A DNA stretch of 64,000 bases from Bradyrhizobium ottawaense (lineage in GTDB: Bacteria; Pseudomonadota; Alphaproteobacteria; Rhizobiales; Xanthobacteraceae): NCBI RefSeq assembly GCF_002278135.3, contig NZ_CP029425.2:7354001-7418000 (forward strand), in the 5' to 3' direction. The notes beneath the pieces were generated by a model. That model was given only the letters and a program-made list of their open reading frames with translations, was not told where the DNA came from and did no database searches. Shown in pieces: positions 48,757 to 59,408 of this stretch; position 1 is the stretch's first letter; each line of letters opens with the position of its first letter. The position numbers and the translations under genes were made by a program.

Positions 48757-49281
48757 ATCGGCAAGGGCAAGGCCGCCGCGCCCTATGAGTTCTGCGTGAA
48801 GGCCTCCATCGTCACCAACAACCAAAGAGCTCCGGGCGGCTTGTTCGTGCTCCACGCCTGCTCGCTGCCGGACAACCCCTACGACGGTCACACCCTTCGC
48901 AACGTCATCGAGCGCACCGAGAGCCTCACCGGCTGCCCGATCGAACGGGCCTATGTCGACAAGGGATATCGCGGCCACGACACACAAAATCCCCGCCGCG
49001 TCTTCATCTCGGGCCAGAAGCGCGGCGTCTTCGGCGTCATCAAGCGCGAGCTACGCCGCCGTTCCGCCATCGAGCCCATCATCGGACACATGAAGAACGA
49101 AGGTCACCTTGGCCGCTGCTATCTCAAAGGCCGCGCCGGAGATGCCGCTAACGTTCTCCTCTCGGCCGTTGGCCACAACCTCCGCCGTGTCCTGGCTTGG
49201 CTCAGAGACCTTTTGTCCCTCTTCCTGCTCTCACTCTGGCCAACGCTCAACTGTCCAGTTCAGCCCAATTCGGCTTATTAA
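48757..49281 (+). pseudogene. IS5-family transposase, 3' half
   Basis: Resumes at IGKGKAAAPYEFCVKASIV and runs to the stop, with both the second catalytic Asp (AYVDKGYRGHD) and the Glu (AIEPIIGHMK). Continuation of 43628-44446. Confidence 0.85.
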
Positions 49282-49410
49282 CGATCGACTCGGATCGCAG
49301 GCAGCGCGGGCGACTCGCCGCCTTGGCTGACTTCAATCGGGAGCTAGTTCAGTTTCTGCGGAGAAAAATCTCGTGTTCCGAGCCTGGCGGCCCGATACCG
49401 GCTGTTTAGT

Positions 49411-49617
49411 TCACGTCCCCGAGAGTAAGACTTTTATTTGGCTCAGATCCGGATGGGGCAGAAGCTTGTGCAAACCCATTCGCAACTTGAGGTCTTCCGG
49501 CGCCCACGGATCTCCCTGCTGCCAGCTCGGGGGCACATAAAGAGACAAACTTGGCAGCGGCTGGTTGCGCCGCACTTGCGGCGCATAAGGCGAGGATGTT
49601 GAGTTGAAGCCGTCCAT
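49411..49617 (-). CDS. Small TtsI-controlled protein, NopA-like candidate (68 aa)
   Basis: ATG 49617 follows a GGGGGTGG ribosome site and a tts box lies 215 bp upstream on the same strand. The product (MDGFNSTSSPYAPQVRRNQP, then DLKLRMGLHKLLPHPDLSQI) has no signal peptide or membrane segment. Size, tts control and nearness to the rhc operon fit a pilus subunit of the NopA type, but I cannot confirm the family from memory. A different frame over the same DNA (49406-49624) is less likely. Downstream genes of its operon may have been lost to the IS5-family insertion. Confidence 0.5.
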   Translation of the reverse strand: MDGFNSTSSPYAPQVRRNQPLPSLSLYVPPSWQQGDPWAPEDLKLRMGLHKLLPHPDLSQIKVLLSGT

Positions 49618-49831
49618 GTTCCACCCCCTGAACGCTTAAAGCCGACTACAGAAGGTCAGCGACAGGAAACAGCGCGGGCGCGGCCTGGCGCCTACCGACC
49701 TGGGGGGCTGGATAAAGGCACTATCCCTGCCGCTCCGCGCTGCCGTTGAGTTTAGCGGAAAGCGTGACTCGGCGCTGACCGTTCTGGATAGATAGCGCTG
49801 TCCCTGCCACGTCCCGTTAACCACAACGGCT

Positions 49832-49862
49832 CTGTATCCGGGCTGGCTTACTGAAAGCTGAC
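49832..49862 (-). promoter_or_regulatory. tts box
   Basis: Minus strand: GTCAGCTTTCAGTAAGCC, then a spacer and GGATACA. Good match, oriented toward the 68-aa gene. Confidence 0.75.
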
Positions 49863-49949
49863 GAGACCCGGCAATTCCCAAAACGAAAGCGGCCCGTGTG
49901 GGCAAGTTGCAGTCAAGCGTGAGAACGACGTTCCGGCGGCACGCTTGGT

Positions 49950-50265
49950 ACCACGTCAGCCTGAGCATTCGCCAGCTAGCAGCTCCGGTGTCCAGCGCCC
50001 GGCCTGCCGGAGGGCCGCAGGCGGTGGCCACCAGAAGGGCCTCTTCCTTGTCGTTGAGTTCGCGCTCTGCCCGGTAGGCGGCTCTTCGCTCTGGTTCTCC
50101 GCCAGGTTGCCTTCGACAAAAACGTCGAAGGGTGGGAGACCGCCAAGTGGCCGACGCCCAGGCTTGTGGCGATCACGTCATCACTCATCCCGGCATCGGC
50201 CGCCAACCGGATCTGCGCCCCCTTGAGCGGACAGCGGTTGCCTGCCTCCGCCTAAGAAAAGCTCT
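49950..50265 (-). pseudogene. IS630-family transposase, N-terminal relic
   Basis: QIRLAADAGMSDDVIATSLGVG is the IS630 helix-turn-helix; further pieces GKEEALLVATACGPPAGRA appear in other frames. Frameshifted and truncated. Confidence 0.6.
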
Positions 50266-50451
50266 ATTCGACAAAAAGAGAGGTATCTATGGCAAACGAA
50301 TCTTAGATAACTCGCGGCATCTTGAGTTCAGAGCAATCGTGGGATTTGGCGGGTGAGCTGAAGCCACTAAAGCGACCCACACCCTCGTCAGTGGGCGACA
50401 TATGCCCTCGGCTCTGGAGGAAGTAGCTGCGATCGGGCTCTTATCGCAAGC

Positions 50452-50853
50452 TCAGTGAAGCGCCTGCCTTCCCGCGGGTGATGGCTGTGGCTTGAGATGA
50501 TCCAATATCTTCGAGCCGGCGCTGAACGACCTCGACCAGAATTTCTCCAGAAAATCCAGGTGACACCGCAACAGCTCCGAGGAAGTTTTGGAGTCCGCGA
50601 TATCCTTCAGAAAGGTGGCCTGATCGTGCAGGGAGGAAGCCGCCAAACCTAGTCCGTCCTTCAGGGCCGCAGCGAACAGGTTGCTTGTCGCTTCAATCGA
50701 GCTCTGCCATTCCCGAAAAGTAAATGGAATAGGCGATGCGGCTGTCGTAGATTTCCCAGCGCCATCGGCGGAAGCGCCAGATATCAGAGCCGGGTCGTGC
50801 CCGACATGTGGCCGCCGCTCGCGTTTCTCGTCTTCGCTTGCATTCGGTGCCAT
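50452..50853 (-). CDS. Phasin-like protein (133 aa)
   Basis: ATG 50853 has TAGGAGAT before it. After a polar 45-residue start, the helical region (FREWQSSIEATSNLFAAALK to KFWSRSFSAGSKILDHLKP) resembles phasins, small proteins on polyhydroxybutyrate granules. No cysteine pair, signal or membrane segment. No tts box or clear sigma-54 site was found. The alternative is a helical T3SS chaperone or effector. Confidence 0.5.
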   Translation of the reverse strand: MAPNASEDEKRERRPHVGHDPALISGASADGAGKSTTAASPIPFTFREWQSSIEATSNLFAAALKDGLGLAASSLHDQATFLKDIADSKTSSELLRCHLDFLEKFWSRSFSAGSKILDHLKPQPSPAGRQALH

Positions 50854-51846
50854 TCGAGATCTCCTAGCTTGAAGGGCTTATAACGTACTAAGTTGTTCGC
50901 CGCTCATTTCGATCATCCCCTACAAGGTACCACAATTGCCAACACGCGATACCTACCTCATTTGGTAACGTGGCAGCAAAGGAGGCAGTGAACGCGATAC
51001 GGCCAGAGCCCATAGGCTGTAAAGCGCGCGTCCGTGTGCTGTCGCTTTGCCCACCGGTGCCGGCCCAGAGGCTGAGAACTGGGGCGATCGGATGGAGGAT
51101 GGTGCCGGCTGCGCGTAGATGGCTGGCGGCGGCAAAGTCGGTGAGCGCACGTACATGGAGCAGCAATCAACATTCAATAATTGTTTAAGATTCTCCAAGC
51201 CGCTGGAACGGGCGATCGCTTCTACCCTGCTTCGAAGGCTTCACTGGCAGCCTGCTCGGCCTGTTGACGGCCCTGCCCTCTGAGCCAACGAGCGCTTCTG
51301 GACGGGCCACATGAAAGCGACTTTGAATCGCGGTGGATGCCCTCGACGGCTGGAAGCCGATTCGGCCGGCTGGCGTATATGATCTATTAGAACCATCTCG
51401 GCGGCTCGCGCAACCAGGCGACCGCCAGGCACTTAACCGCCGCGGCACCGCTATACGGGATCATCCAGAGGTTCTTGCCGACCGAATGCGAAATCCATGC
51501 TTCGATACGACGAGCTAACTGCCGGCGCAAACTTGCGATGTTCGGCGAAGCTTGTCCGGTGTCAGCTAGCGGGTTGGGTTAGGTGAAGCAATAGACGTTG
51601 CAAGCACCCCGCGCGGGAAAACGGCGTTGATGGACAATGGCGGCAATACCCTTGCGTCTCGAGTTTAGCTGGAGGCTTGCTTTTTCTCTCGCACGCAGGC
51701 TTACGTCCTGTGGCTCTCGAACGTGTGCGGCGCAATGTGGCACTCGGGCGATCTTGAGACGTATAAACGCTGTGATCGTATGAACTTGTAGCAGCGCGGC
51801 TCGAGATAGACGACCAGAGACATGCTCCAGATGGCACCGTCCCTAG
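50854..51846. other. No confident gene
   Basis: Only short conflicting frames; probably decayed mobile DNA. Confidence 0.4.
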
Positions 51847-52962
51847 TACCCGGAATCAGAGCTGAGTGATACGGCGGCCTTTGAAACGGCGTTGACGGAC
51901 CTTTTTCTTGGTCCAGACGAAGGGCTCGGCTCTGTCGTTGTATGCGTTGACGTAGGCATCGATGTGTTCCTGAAGCTGCTTGAGGCTCGTGAAGGAGGTG
52001 CCGCTGAGCGACTGCCCCTGCAAGATGGAAAACCATACTTCGACCTGATTGAGCCATGGCGCACTTGTCGGCGTGAAATGAAATTGCACGTTGGGGTGGG
52101 CCTTGAGCCAGTCCTCGTTCTTTTTATGGGTGTTGAGGTTGTCGAGGATGACGTGAAGCTTGCGGTTCGGAAAAGCCGCGGTGACGCTGTTCATGAAATC
52201 GAGAAACTCGACGCGGCGCCGGCGTTTTGAATGGGTCGCGATGATCTTTCCGGTGGCGACTTCGAGCGCCGCAAACAATGTTGTGGTGCCATGCCGCTTG
52301 TAATCGTGGCTTTGGCCGGTCAAGGCGCGGCCATTGGGCAACTTCAGATAACCCTGCGCTCGCTCCAAAGCCTGGATCGAGGGCTTCTCGTCCACGCACA
52401 GCACAATGGCCTTCGCCGGCGGCGCGACATAGAGGCCGACAACATCGGCGGCTTTGGCCGTAAAGTTCGGGTCGTTGCTCTCGCACCAGGACTTGCGAGC
52501 CACCAGGTCAATCTTGTGGCTGCGCAGGAACCGCCAGACATATTGGACATCGACATCGCCCAGCGCCTCGGCCAGCAGGGGGCCGGTCCAGCGCGCAAAC
52601 CCTTGCGGTGGCGGCTTATCCAGCAGCTTCAGAATCCGCTTGTCGGTCGTCTTCGTATAGATCGGCTGCTTGCCAGGCCGCGGCTTGTCTTGCAGCCCTT
52701 CAAGGCCATGGTCGGCATAGCGATGCCGCCAAAGGCTGACAATCCGCGGCTGGACCCCAACTTCCTTGGCGATCGACCGGGTGCTGCGCCCATCCGCCGC
52801 CAACAGAACTATCCGCGCCCGCTTCAAATCGCGCTGCAACGTCACCGGTGAGCGACAGCACGCCTCAAGCACCTTGCGATCTTTCCTCGAAAGGTGGACT
52901 TCTCTTCCTTCGGGTATCATCCCGACCTTGAATCACGACTCACGTTCCAAGAAAAGTGGGTA
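51847..52962 (-). mobile_element. IS630-family element
   Basis: The ends read TACCC...GGGTA with CTAG outside on both sides, consistent with insertion at a TA dinucleotide. One intact transposase fills it. Confidence 0.7.
51856..52920 (-). CDS. IS630-family transposase, intact (354 aa)
   Basis: Tc1/mariner-type DDE enzyme. Helix-turn-helix at GRSTRSIAKEVGVQPRIVSL. Catalytic residues in VLCVDEKPSIQ, HVILDNLNTHK and WLNQVEVWFS. Full length with no frameshift. Confidence 0.9.
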   Translation of the reverse strand: MIPEGREVHLSRKDRKVLEACCRSPVTLQRDLKRARIVLLAADGRSTRSIAKEVGVQPRIVSLWRHRYADHGLEGLQDKPRPGKQPIYTKTTDKRILKLLDKPPPQGFARWTGPLLAEALGDVDVQYVWRFLRSHKIDLVARKSWCESNDPNFTAKAADVVGLYVAPPAKAIVLCVDEKPSIQALERAQGYLKLPNGRALTGQSHDYKRHGTTTLFAALEVATGKIIATHSKRRRRVEFLDFMNSVTAAFPNRKLHVILDNLNTHKKNEDWLKAHPNVQFHFTPTSAPWLNQVEVWFSILQGQSLSGTSFTSLKQLQEHIDAYVNAYNDRAEPFVWTKKKVRQRRFKGRRITQL

Positions 52963-53254
52963 CTAGTTGACGATCAGCACTACCGGCTTGTCAACCGAGT
53001 GGCAGGGTCCCCTAGCCAAGGTGGTACAAGTCGACGTCCTCGAGGGTGTAGGCGCTGAAGCTCCCGAAATGGGCGAACAAGTTGTTGCGCTTGGCGCCGC
53101 AGCTGATCCGGTGATCCGGTCGGCGAGGCCGCGGCCCAGAGGCTATCGGGCGAGCGCATCGGCGCCTCGCGGAAGATGCGAGCATCGATTGAGCGCCAGC
53201 CTGCAGATCGCAGCGTCAGGACAGGACGACCTAGTCACGTGAATCTAATGTTCG

Positions 53255-53400
53255 CCACATAAAGTCTGCTGGGTTTTGTGGCAGAAGCGTTTGACGGAAG
53301 CCAAAATCTGGTCTGCGGACTTGGTCCATTTGAAGGGCTTCGGGTTTTGGTTGTGCAGGTGGATGAAGGTGCAGATGTCGGCCTCGAGTTGCCCGACGGA
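53255..53400 (-). pseudogene. IS630-family transposase, C-terminal fragment
   Basis: SVGQLEADICTFIHLHNQNP and KPFKWTKSADQILASVKRF are the typical end of an IS630 transposase. Nothing upstream remains. Confidence 0.7.
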
Positions 53401-53627
53401 GGTGTCGTCTAATCGCTGCTGGGACGTCAAGCATTTAGTTTCGTCAAGAGACGCTGCCGGGTGCGTGGTTGTCTTCGCGGTCGACATTGGTCGCCGCATG
53501 ATGGAGCTTCGCGGACGAGCCTTCAATGTGGACGACGCACTTTGCTGAGTCAGCAGTGCAACCCCATCAGCGGAATGGCTCGGCTCACGTCCTGGCAGGG
53601 ATACCTTAGGCGTTCAGGTTCTGAACG

Positions 53628-54659
53628 CTATCCGAGCTTATGCGGCAGCTCCGGCATTCGGATTGAACAGCTCGCCGGTCTTAAGCATCGTATGCTTATC
53701 ACCGCCAGTTTCCGTGCCACAGCCACGGCGGCTCTTTTGAAGCCGATCCTCTCCCGGAGATGCCGTCCCCACGTCCGCAGAGCGCTGTCGGTTGAGCTGC
53801 GCGTCAGAATGACCGCTGCCGCTTCATAGAGAAGCCCACGCAAATGGCGGTCGCCACGTCGGGATATATGGCCATCATAATCGACTTCTCCGGATTGGTA
53901 GCGGCGCGTTGTCAGGCCGATCCACGCGCCAACAGATCGGGATTTCCTAAAGTTGTCAGGCTCCTCAATAGCTGTGGCAAAAGAGGTTGCGGTGATCGCA
54001 CCGATGCCCGGAATCGACATGAGGATGCGGCAGGCCTGACTCTCGCGCGCATCCCGAACCAACTGGCGACCGAGTTCGGCGGCGCGGATGCGAATGCCAC
54101 GCCAGGCTTCCAGCATCGGAAGCACGATGGATGCAAGTCCGTCCTGATCAACCAGAAGGTTCCGGACGTTCTCGAAGGTGCTTCCCTTTCCGGCGGGAAC
54201 AAGCAGACCGAAGGTCTTCATGACGCCGCGGATCTGGTTCGAAAGCTCGGTGGTGATCCGGACCAGCCGCGTGCGCGCCGCGACAAGCGTGCGGGTCAGC
54301 ATGCTGTTGAATCCCTTCACGCGCACCTCACGAAAGAACCCGACTTCCGCGAGCTGCGCCAGACCATCGGCGTCGTTCGCGTCCGTCTTGTTCGCCGCCA
54401 TATCGAGCGCCGCTTTATCATGGCGCGCATCGACGCAGATCGCCGGCAATCCTTCGGTGCGCAAAGAATGATAGAACCATACCGACAGCGGTCCCGTCTC
54501 GAACACCACGCGTTTCACGGCCGGCGCCCGCTTGCGGATGAGCGCGGCGATGACACTGGGATCAGATGCACACTTGCCGCGCCAGATCCGTTCACCTGCT
54601 CGACGGATCGAGACCGCCGTCTCTTTCATCGACACATCGAGACCGATATACTCTTCCAT
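53628..54659 (-). CDS. IS110-family transposase (343 aa, altered C-terminus)
   Basis: Start MEEYIGLDVSMKETAVSI, the usual DEDD-domain beginning. NKTDANDADGLAQLA and the C-terminal transposase_20 motif (LMSIPGIGAITATSFATAIE; RSVGAWIGLTTRRYQSG) are complete. A one-base loss near 53695 changes the last residues: the normal tail (MLKTGELFNPNAGAA) lies in another frame. Confidence 0.85.
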   Translation of the reverse strand: MEEYIGLDVSMKETAVSIRRAGERIWRGKCASDPSVIAALIRKRAPAVKRVVFETGPLSVWFYHSLRTEGLPAICVDARHDKAALDMAANKTDANDADGLAQLAEVGFFREVRVKGFNSMLTRTLVAARTRLVRITTELSNQIRGVMKTFGLLVPAGKGSTFENVRNLLVDQDGLASIVLPMLEAWRGIRIRAAELGRQLVRDARESQACRILMSIPGIGAITATSFATAIEEPDNFRKSRSVGAWIGLTTRRYQSGEVDYDGHISRRGDRHLRGLLYEAAAVILTRSSTDSALRTWGRHLRERIGFKRAAVAVARKLAVISIRCLRPASCSIRMPELPHKLG

Positions 54660-54857
54660 GGCTGTTCTCCATTCGATGCTTGGGCCCGGCGTCCAGTCGT
54701 GAGCCCGTATTTCCATCCTATCGGGGAACAGCCACCCTCCAAGACTATTGATTGTCTTTAGGGCAACACGCTCCTGCGATTACCCCATGTGGACGCCCCC
54801 TCACGGCATCGCTGTGCCAAAGTGGTGTCGTTGACCATCACTTGAACGGAGGCGTCC

Positions 54858-55314
54858 ATGTCGGAATTTAGCATAATCGCGTTGGATCTGGCGAAGAATG
54901 TGTTCCAGATGCACGGCGCGGATGCATCAGGAACCGTGCTTTTCCGCAAGAAGCTGCGCCGGGATCAGATCCTTAAATGTCTTGCCGCGCAGCCGACGTG
55001 CACGGTCGCAACGCGACTTTGCGGCATGGCTGGGGCTTACCCCGCTGCAGCGCTCCACCGGAGGCAAGCAGAAGCTCGGCAAGACGTCACGTATGGGCGA
55101 ACGAACCCTGCGACGACTACTGATCATCGGCGCGAGCGCGGCCGTGCGCTGGGCAATGCGCAAAGACTCGACAGCGGATTCTTGGCTTGCGCGCATGCTT
55201 GCCCTCAAGCCGCCCATGCTGGTGATCGTCGCCCTCGCTAACAAGATGGCGCGCATCGTCTGGGCATTGATGGCGAGAGGCGGAACCTATCGGGCTCCGG
55301 CTGCGGCGAAGTAG
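54858..55314 (+). pseudogene. IS110-family transposase, internally deleted
   Basis: The N-terminus MSEFSIIALDLAKNVFQMHG is joined near 55010 to the C-terminal region (DFAAWLGLTPLQRSTGGKQK; MGERTLRRLLIIGASAAVR) in a different frame. The middle is missing. Confidence 0.75.
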
Positions 55315-55529
55315 TTCCGCGGCAGGGACCGTGAGTGTGAGAAGGTCAACCGGAGAGTATGGCGCACGGTCACGAGACAGGAATGGGAAAACCAGATCAT
55401 GGATACGCGCCTCGAGCACGCGAAGTTGAATTGGACCCGTTCCGCGAACTCCCATACGGGCCAGCGGCATGTGGCAGCCGCAACAAAAGGCCGAACACAT
55501 GTCAGCGCCCGACCACGCTCCGCACTCTT

Positions 55530-56360
55530 CGAAAGATTCTTCTTGCACCAACGGGGGCGTCTACACATGTCCATGACGATATGGACATCGAGGCCTTCAG
55601 GAACTTGAGCATCGATCTCTTTTAAAAACTTCAAGACTCGACTGCCCGGTGGCGCTTGTAGCATTTGCCGATGACGAACCCCGAGGCGACATCGAGCGCG
55701 GCAAACAGCGTGGTCGCACCATGCCGCACATAGCTGTGCGTACGACGCTCCGGTATGCCGGGCATCATTGGCAAGACCGGCTGCTCGCGATCGAGTGCCT
55801 GAATCTGGCTTTTCTCATCGATGCTGAGGACAAGGGCTCGGTTCGGCGGGGACAGGTAAAGCCGACGATGTCGCGTGCCTTGTCGACGAGCCGCGGATCG
55901 CTCGACAACTTGAATGTCTGGCTACGGTGCGGTTGCAAGCCGAACGCCGACCACATTCGGCGGATCGTGGTGCGGGAAAAGCCAGTTTCCGCAGCCATCG
56001 AGCGGATCAACCATTGCGTCGCCTCGGCCGGCGTCGTACGCAGCGTGCGATCGATCATGGCGGCAACCTGATCGTCGTTGATGGTGCGAGGGCGGCCAGG
56101 GCGTGCCTCGTCAAGCAAGCCATCACAGCGATCCTTCAAAAATCGGCGGCGCGACTTGCCAACGGTGTGTTCGTGGAGGCCGAGTTCGGCAGCCACAGAC
56201 TTGCTTGGCAAGCCATCCGCCCACCGCAGGATCGCGCGGCATCGCTCAGGAAAGCAACCGCGCAGCACGATGACGACGAACTTGCCTCTCCAAGTACGCC
56301 CGCTCCTGCGGACTCAGCACCAACGGCGCGATCGGCCGGCCTTTCCCACCTGCATTCGCC
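55530..56360 (-). pseudogene. IS630-family transposase, several frameshifts
   Basis: A helix-turn-helix part (RAILRWADGLPSKSVAAELG; TTIRRMWSAFGLQPHR), then [20 protein letters not shown] in another frame and [20 protein letters not shown] in a third. The last catalytic Glu region is missing. Confidence 0.75.
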
Positions 56361-56427
56361 ACAAGCGCTCTCCTCTCTCGAGATTCAAGCTATCAACCAA
56401 TGCGACGAACTTGCGTTCCGGATGACT

Positions 56428-57263
56428 AGGGTCTGTACCTAAATAGCGCCACGTGATTCTCTTGCCTACGTGTTGATTCGGGGGCGAGAGAATGCGCGCT
56501 GGTTTGTTTTGGCTGAACGACAGGCAATGGGCGCGTATCGAACCGCATCTGCCGAGGGGACTGACGGGGCCGGATCGGGACGACGACCGACGCATCGTCA
56601 GCGGCATCATTCACATGCTGCAATCGGGTGCACGATGGCGTGATTGTCCACGTGAATACGGCCCTTACACGACGATCTACAATCGCTTCAATCGCTGGGC
56701 CAAGCGAGGACGATGGTGCGCAATCTTCGAAGCGCTGGCCAAGCCTGGCGAAGACGGCGTCGTACTGTCGCTCGACTCGACCTCGATTAAAGCTCACCGG
56801 TGTGCCTCCGGCGGAAAAGGGGAAGCACAATCAAGCAATCGGCCGCTCGCGCGGAGGCCGCACGACAAAAATCCATGCGCTGAGCGATCCGCTCTGCCGG
56901 CCGGTCGTCCTGCATCTGACTCCAGGCCAGGATGCCGATATCGCTGCGGCTCCCGATGTCCTGGCGCTCGCGCCACCCATGAGCGTGCTCCTCGCCGACA
57001 AAGGGTATGATGGCGACAAGCTTCGCGGCGCAATCATTCGTCGTGGCGCCAAGCCCGTAATCCCCAATAAATCTAACCGTGTCGTCATCCATCGCTTCAA
57101 CAAACGCGCCTACAAAGGACGAAATGTCATCGAACGCTGCTTTTGCAGGCTCAAGGACTTCCGGCGCATCGCCACGCGATATGACAAGCTCGCCCGTAAT
57201 TTTTTGGCCGCTGTTCATCTCGCCGCTCTCGTCGCATATTGGCTCAATTGAGTCTGGACCCTA
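56428..57263 (+). mobile_element. IS5-family (IS427-like) element beside rhcU
   Basis: Ends GGGTCTG and the inverse GGACCC, with CTAG-like sequence at both borders. Inserted directly at the 3' end of rhcU. Confidence 0.65.
56492..57251 (+). CDS. IS5-family transposase in two overlapping frames
   Basis: OrfA (MRAGLFWLNDRQWARIEPHL; WRDCPREYGPYTTIYNRFNR) runs into OrfB (SRGGRTTKIHALSDPLCRPV; LLADKGYDGDKLRG; NVIERCFCRLKDFRRIATRY). The switch falls at GGAAAAGGGG near 56814-56823, a likely slippage site, in the +1 direction. If frameshifting occurs, the enzyme is complete. Confidence 0.8.
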
Positions 57264-58298
57264 GACTAGCCCCGCCGCATAGAGCGCTTTTGCGACTGAC
57301 TCGAAATACTGCGAAGGCACCGGGTTGCCGAGCCTTGCCTTGCCGAGCAGCTGACGCGCCAGAACATTGTCCTCCACAATGTTGAGGCGAAGCGCGCGCG
57401 CCTCACCAAGCAGCTGTGAAGCAGCTTCACCCTCGCCACGGCAGACCAACACCGGCACACCGGTCTCGCCGCGAACATAGCGCAGACCAATCAACGTTGC
57501 CGGTCCCCGCAATATCAACGTGGCCCGGCTGATGCCGAGTGGAGCCTCGTTTGCCGACTCTTGCCGCAGCCGCCGGTGCTCGCGCTTCACCTGCGGATTG
57601 CCTTGCTGTTCCTTGTTCTCCCGCTTGGCCTCCGTTTCCGTCATGCGCATGTCCTGCATAAACAACCAACGCTGGATTAGAAGGTCAGCCAATCCGCCGA
57701 CCAGAAAAGCTCCAGCGGCAATGCCAATCAGCAGTTTAACCTCGGTGAAGACGAAACCAAAACAGCCCATGCCGCAGACTGGCAGGTACACCAGCGCTTT
57801 CCAGCTCGCGGTCACGGTTAAAAAGAAGATCGCACCAAGCAAAACCACTTTAGCCAGGGTCTTGCCAAGCTCGATGGCCGAACGTTTCGAGACGATACGC
57901 TTCAAGCCTTTGATGGGATCGAGTTTCTCGAGCTTCGGCTTGAGCGGCTCCGAAGCAAACATAAAGCCGCCATTGGCCAGGACATTGGCCAGAAGAGCTG
58001 CTGTCACGGCAGCGGCGAGCAACGGAGCGACAGTGGCAATCGAAAGTTCTAGCAAGCCGCTGAGCGCTTGTGGCACCGCGCTTGTGAACGGCTGCTCCTG
58101 CAGTTTATCGACCAGCCGGACCGTCTCCTGCCACTTGTCCTCAATGGCACCCGCTCGCCACCACAGACAGCCGAAACCGGCACAGGCGCTGACGCCGCTC
58201 ACTAGATCGGAGCTGCGCGCGCTCTGCCCCTTCTTGCGCGCATCGCGCAGCTTCTTGGGCGTCGGAGGAAGCTTTTTCTCCTCACTCGTAGAGCTCAT
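57261..58298 (-). CDS. rhcU: RhcU, T3SS export-apparatus switch protein, NPTH motif absent (345 aa)
   Basis: SctU/FlhB family: an N-terminal basic start ([20 protein letters not shown]), four membrane segments (about 30-210), then a cytoplasmic domain with [14 protein letters not shown]. In the family, the Asn-Pro-Thr-His loop self-cleaves to switch substrates. Here the aligned position before [16 protein letters not shown] reads G265-P266-A267-T268, so the catalytic Asn and His are both missing. The stop codon is formed at the border of an IS5-family element. It overlaps rhcT by 4 bp. Confidence 0.9.
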   Translation of the reverse strand: MSSTSEEKKLPPTPKKLRDARKKGQSARSSDLVSGVSACAGFGCLWWRAGAIEDKWQETVRLVDKLQEQPFTSAVPQALSGLLELSIATVAPLLAAAVTAALLANVLANGGFMFASEPLKPKLEKLDPIKGLKRIVSKRSAIELGKTLAKVVLLGAIFFLTVTASWKALVYLPVCGMGCFGFVFTEVKLLIGIAAGAFLVGGLADLLIQRWLFMQDMRMTETEAKRENKEQQGNPQVKREHRRLRQESANEAPLGISRATLILRGPATLIGLRYVRGETGVPVLVCRGEGEAASQLLGEARALRLNIVEDNVLARQLLGKARLGNPVPSQYFESVAKALYAAGLV

Positions 58299-59116
58299 TT
58301 CAACAGCTTCCTCAGATGATCGAGCATGTCGTTCGAGGTCAGGATTTCAGAACCGGCATATTCGAGCAGATAGACGGTGTAGCTGACCATAATGACCCCG
58401 AATGCAACATTCTTGATCATCGGAGAGAGATCGTTCATCTTGAGCTGAGATGCAAAACGGCCGAGCATCATGACCGAGATATCCACCAGCAACAGCAGGG
58501 CCAGAACCGGCCCGGCGACCAACAAGGTCGTCATCATGATACGATCGAGAAGGGCAAGACACTCCATTGCCCCTTGCACTGTCAAGGCAGGCAAAAACTG
58601 ATAGACAGGCCACACTAGGTAGCTGCCATAAAGGCCGCTCACCATGGTCTGCAGCCCGCCGACCAGAACGAAGATCGTAACCGCCGTAACACCGAGAAAG
58701 AGCCCGGTTCCAGTCGCTTGGCTGTGCGTCGCGGGATCCTCCCCCGCAACTTGGCTTGAAATTCCTCGTTGGGTATCGATGATGTCGCCGACTGCCTGTA
58801 TGCTCCATAGTGGAATACTGAGCAGGATGCCGAGCATCAGACCGACGAACACCTCCTTCACGCCAAGCATGGTAACGCTAACCAAGCGCGTGTTCGGGTC
58901 CAAGGCCTGCAGACCGAGCTTGATCTGAGCAAGGCAAGGCAGGCCAATCGCAATCGTCAGGCTTCCCCGAATGAGGCCGCTGATACGCGGCCGGGTGAAG
59001 ACAGGAAGCACCAGCATGATGCCTAGGGCGCGGGCCGCACTCAGGCCGGTTGCGGCGACGAATTCGATCGAGCCCTGAACGAGAACTTGCGCCTCTGCGG
59101 GTGACAGGCCAGCCAT
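58295..59116 (-). CDS. rhcT: RhcT, T3SS export-apparatus membrane protein (273 aa)
   Basis: SctT/YscT/FliR family. Several membrane segments; the conserved [20 protein letters not shown] near the start and [20 protein letters not shown] in the middle. Part of the inner-membrane export gate with RhcR and RhcS. Starts 10 bp after rhcS. Confidence 0.92.
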   Translation of the reverse strand: MAGLSPAEAQVLVQGSIEFVAATGLSAARALGIMLVLPVFTRPRISGLIRGSLTIAIGLPCLAQIKLGLQALDPNTRLVSVTMLGVKEVFVGLMLGILLSIPLWSIQAVGDIIDTQRGISSQVAGEDPATHSQATGTGLFLGVTAVTIFVLVGGLQTMVSGLYGSYLVWPVYQFLPALTVQGAMECLALLDRIMMTTLLVAGPVLALLLLVDISVMMLGRFASQLKMNDLSPMIKNVAFGVIMVSYTVYLLEYAGSEILTSNDMLDHLRKLLK

Positions 59117-59126
59117 CCAAGCTCTG

Positions 59127-59408
59127 CTAGTATCTTGCGGTGAGTGCCGGAAACTCGCTGAAGATGCGCTCGGCCTGGTCGATCAGCGGGGCGCTGAGAA
59201 CCGGGGAAAAACCGGCGAGCACGGCGACGACAACCAGAAGCTTGACCGTCAGTGGCAGGGTTTGGTCCTGGAGCTGAGTTGCCGCCTGGATAAGGCCAAT
59301 GATCAGTCCGGAGATCAGAGCTGCGAGCAACGGCGGCAGAACCCAGATCATGAAGAGCACGAGCGATTGACTGAGGTGCGTAAGGATGCTGGCTTCGTTC
59401 ATGGTCAA
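59127..59408 (-). CDS. rhcS: RhcS, T3SS export-apparatus membrane protein (93 aa)
   Basis: SctS/YscS/FliQ family. Two hydrophobic hairpin segments around [20 protein letters not shown] and [11 protein letters not shown], with the conserved [10 protein letters not shown] between them. Overlaps rhcR by 4 bp. Confidence 0.93.
   Translation of the reverse strand: MTMNEASILTHLSQSLVLFMIWVLPPLLAALISGLIIGLIQAATQLQDQTLPLTVKLLVVVAVLAGFSPVLSAPLIDQAERIFSEFPALTARY

Noticed and set aside
49636..50031. 131-codon minus-strand open frame
   Set aside because: Begins in the IS630 relic and runs through the tts box; the start is not natural, so it is not called as a gene.
50925..50945. Possible sigma-54 site TTGGCAATTGTGGTACC before the phasin-like gene
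   Set aside because: The -12 element lacks GC at the required distance.
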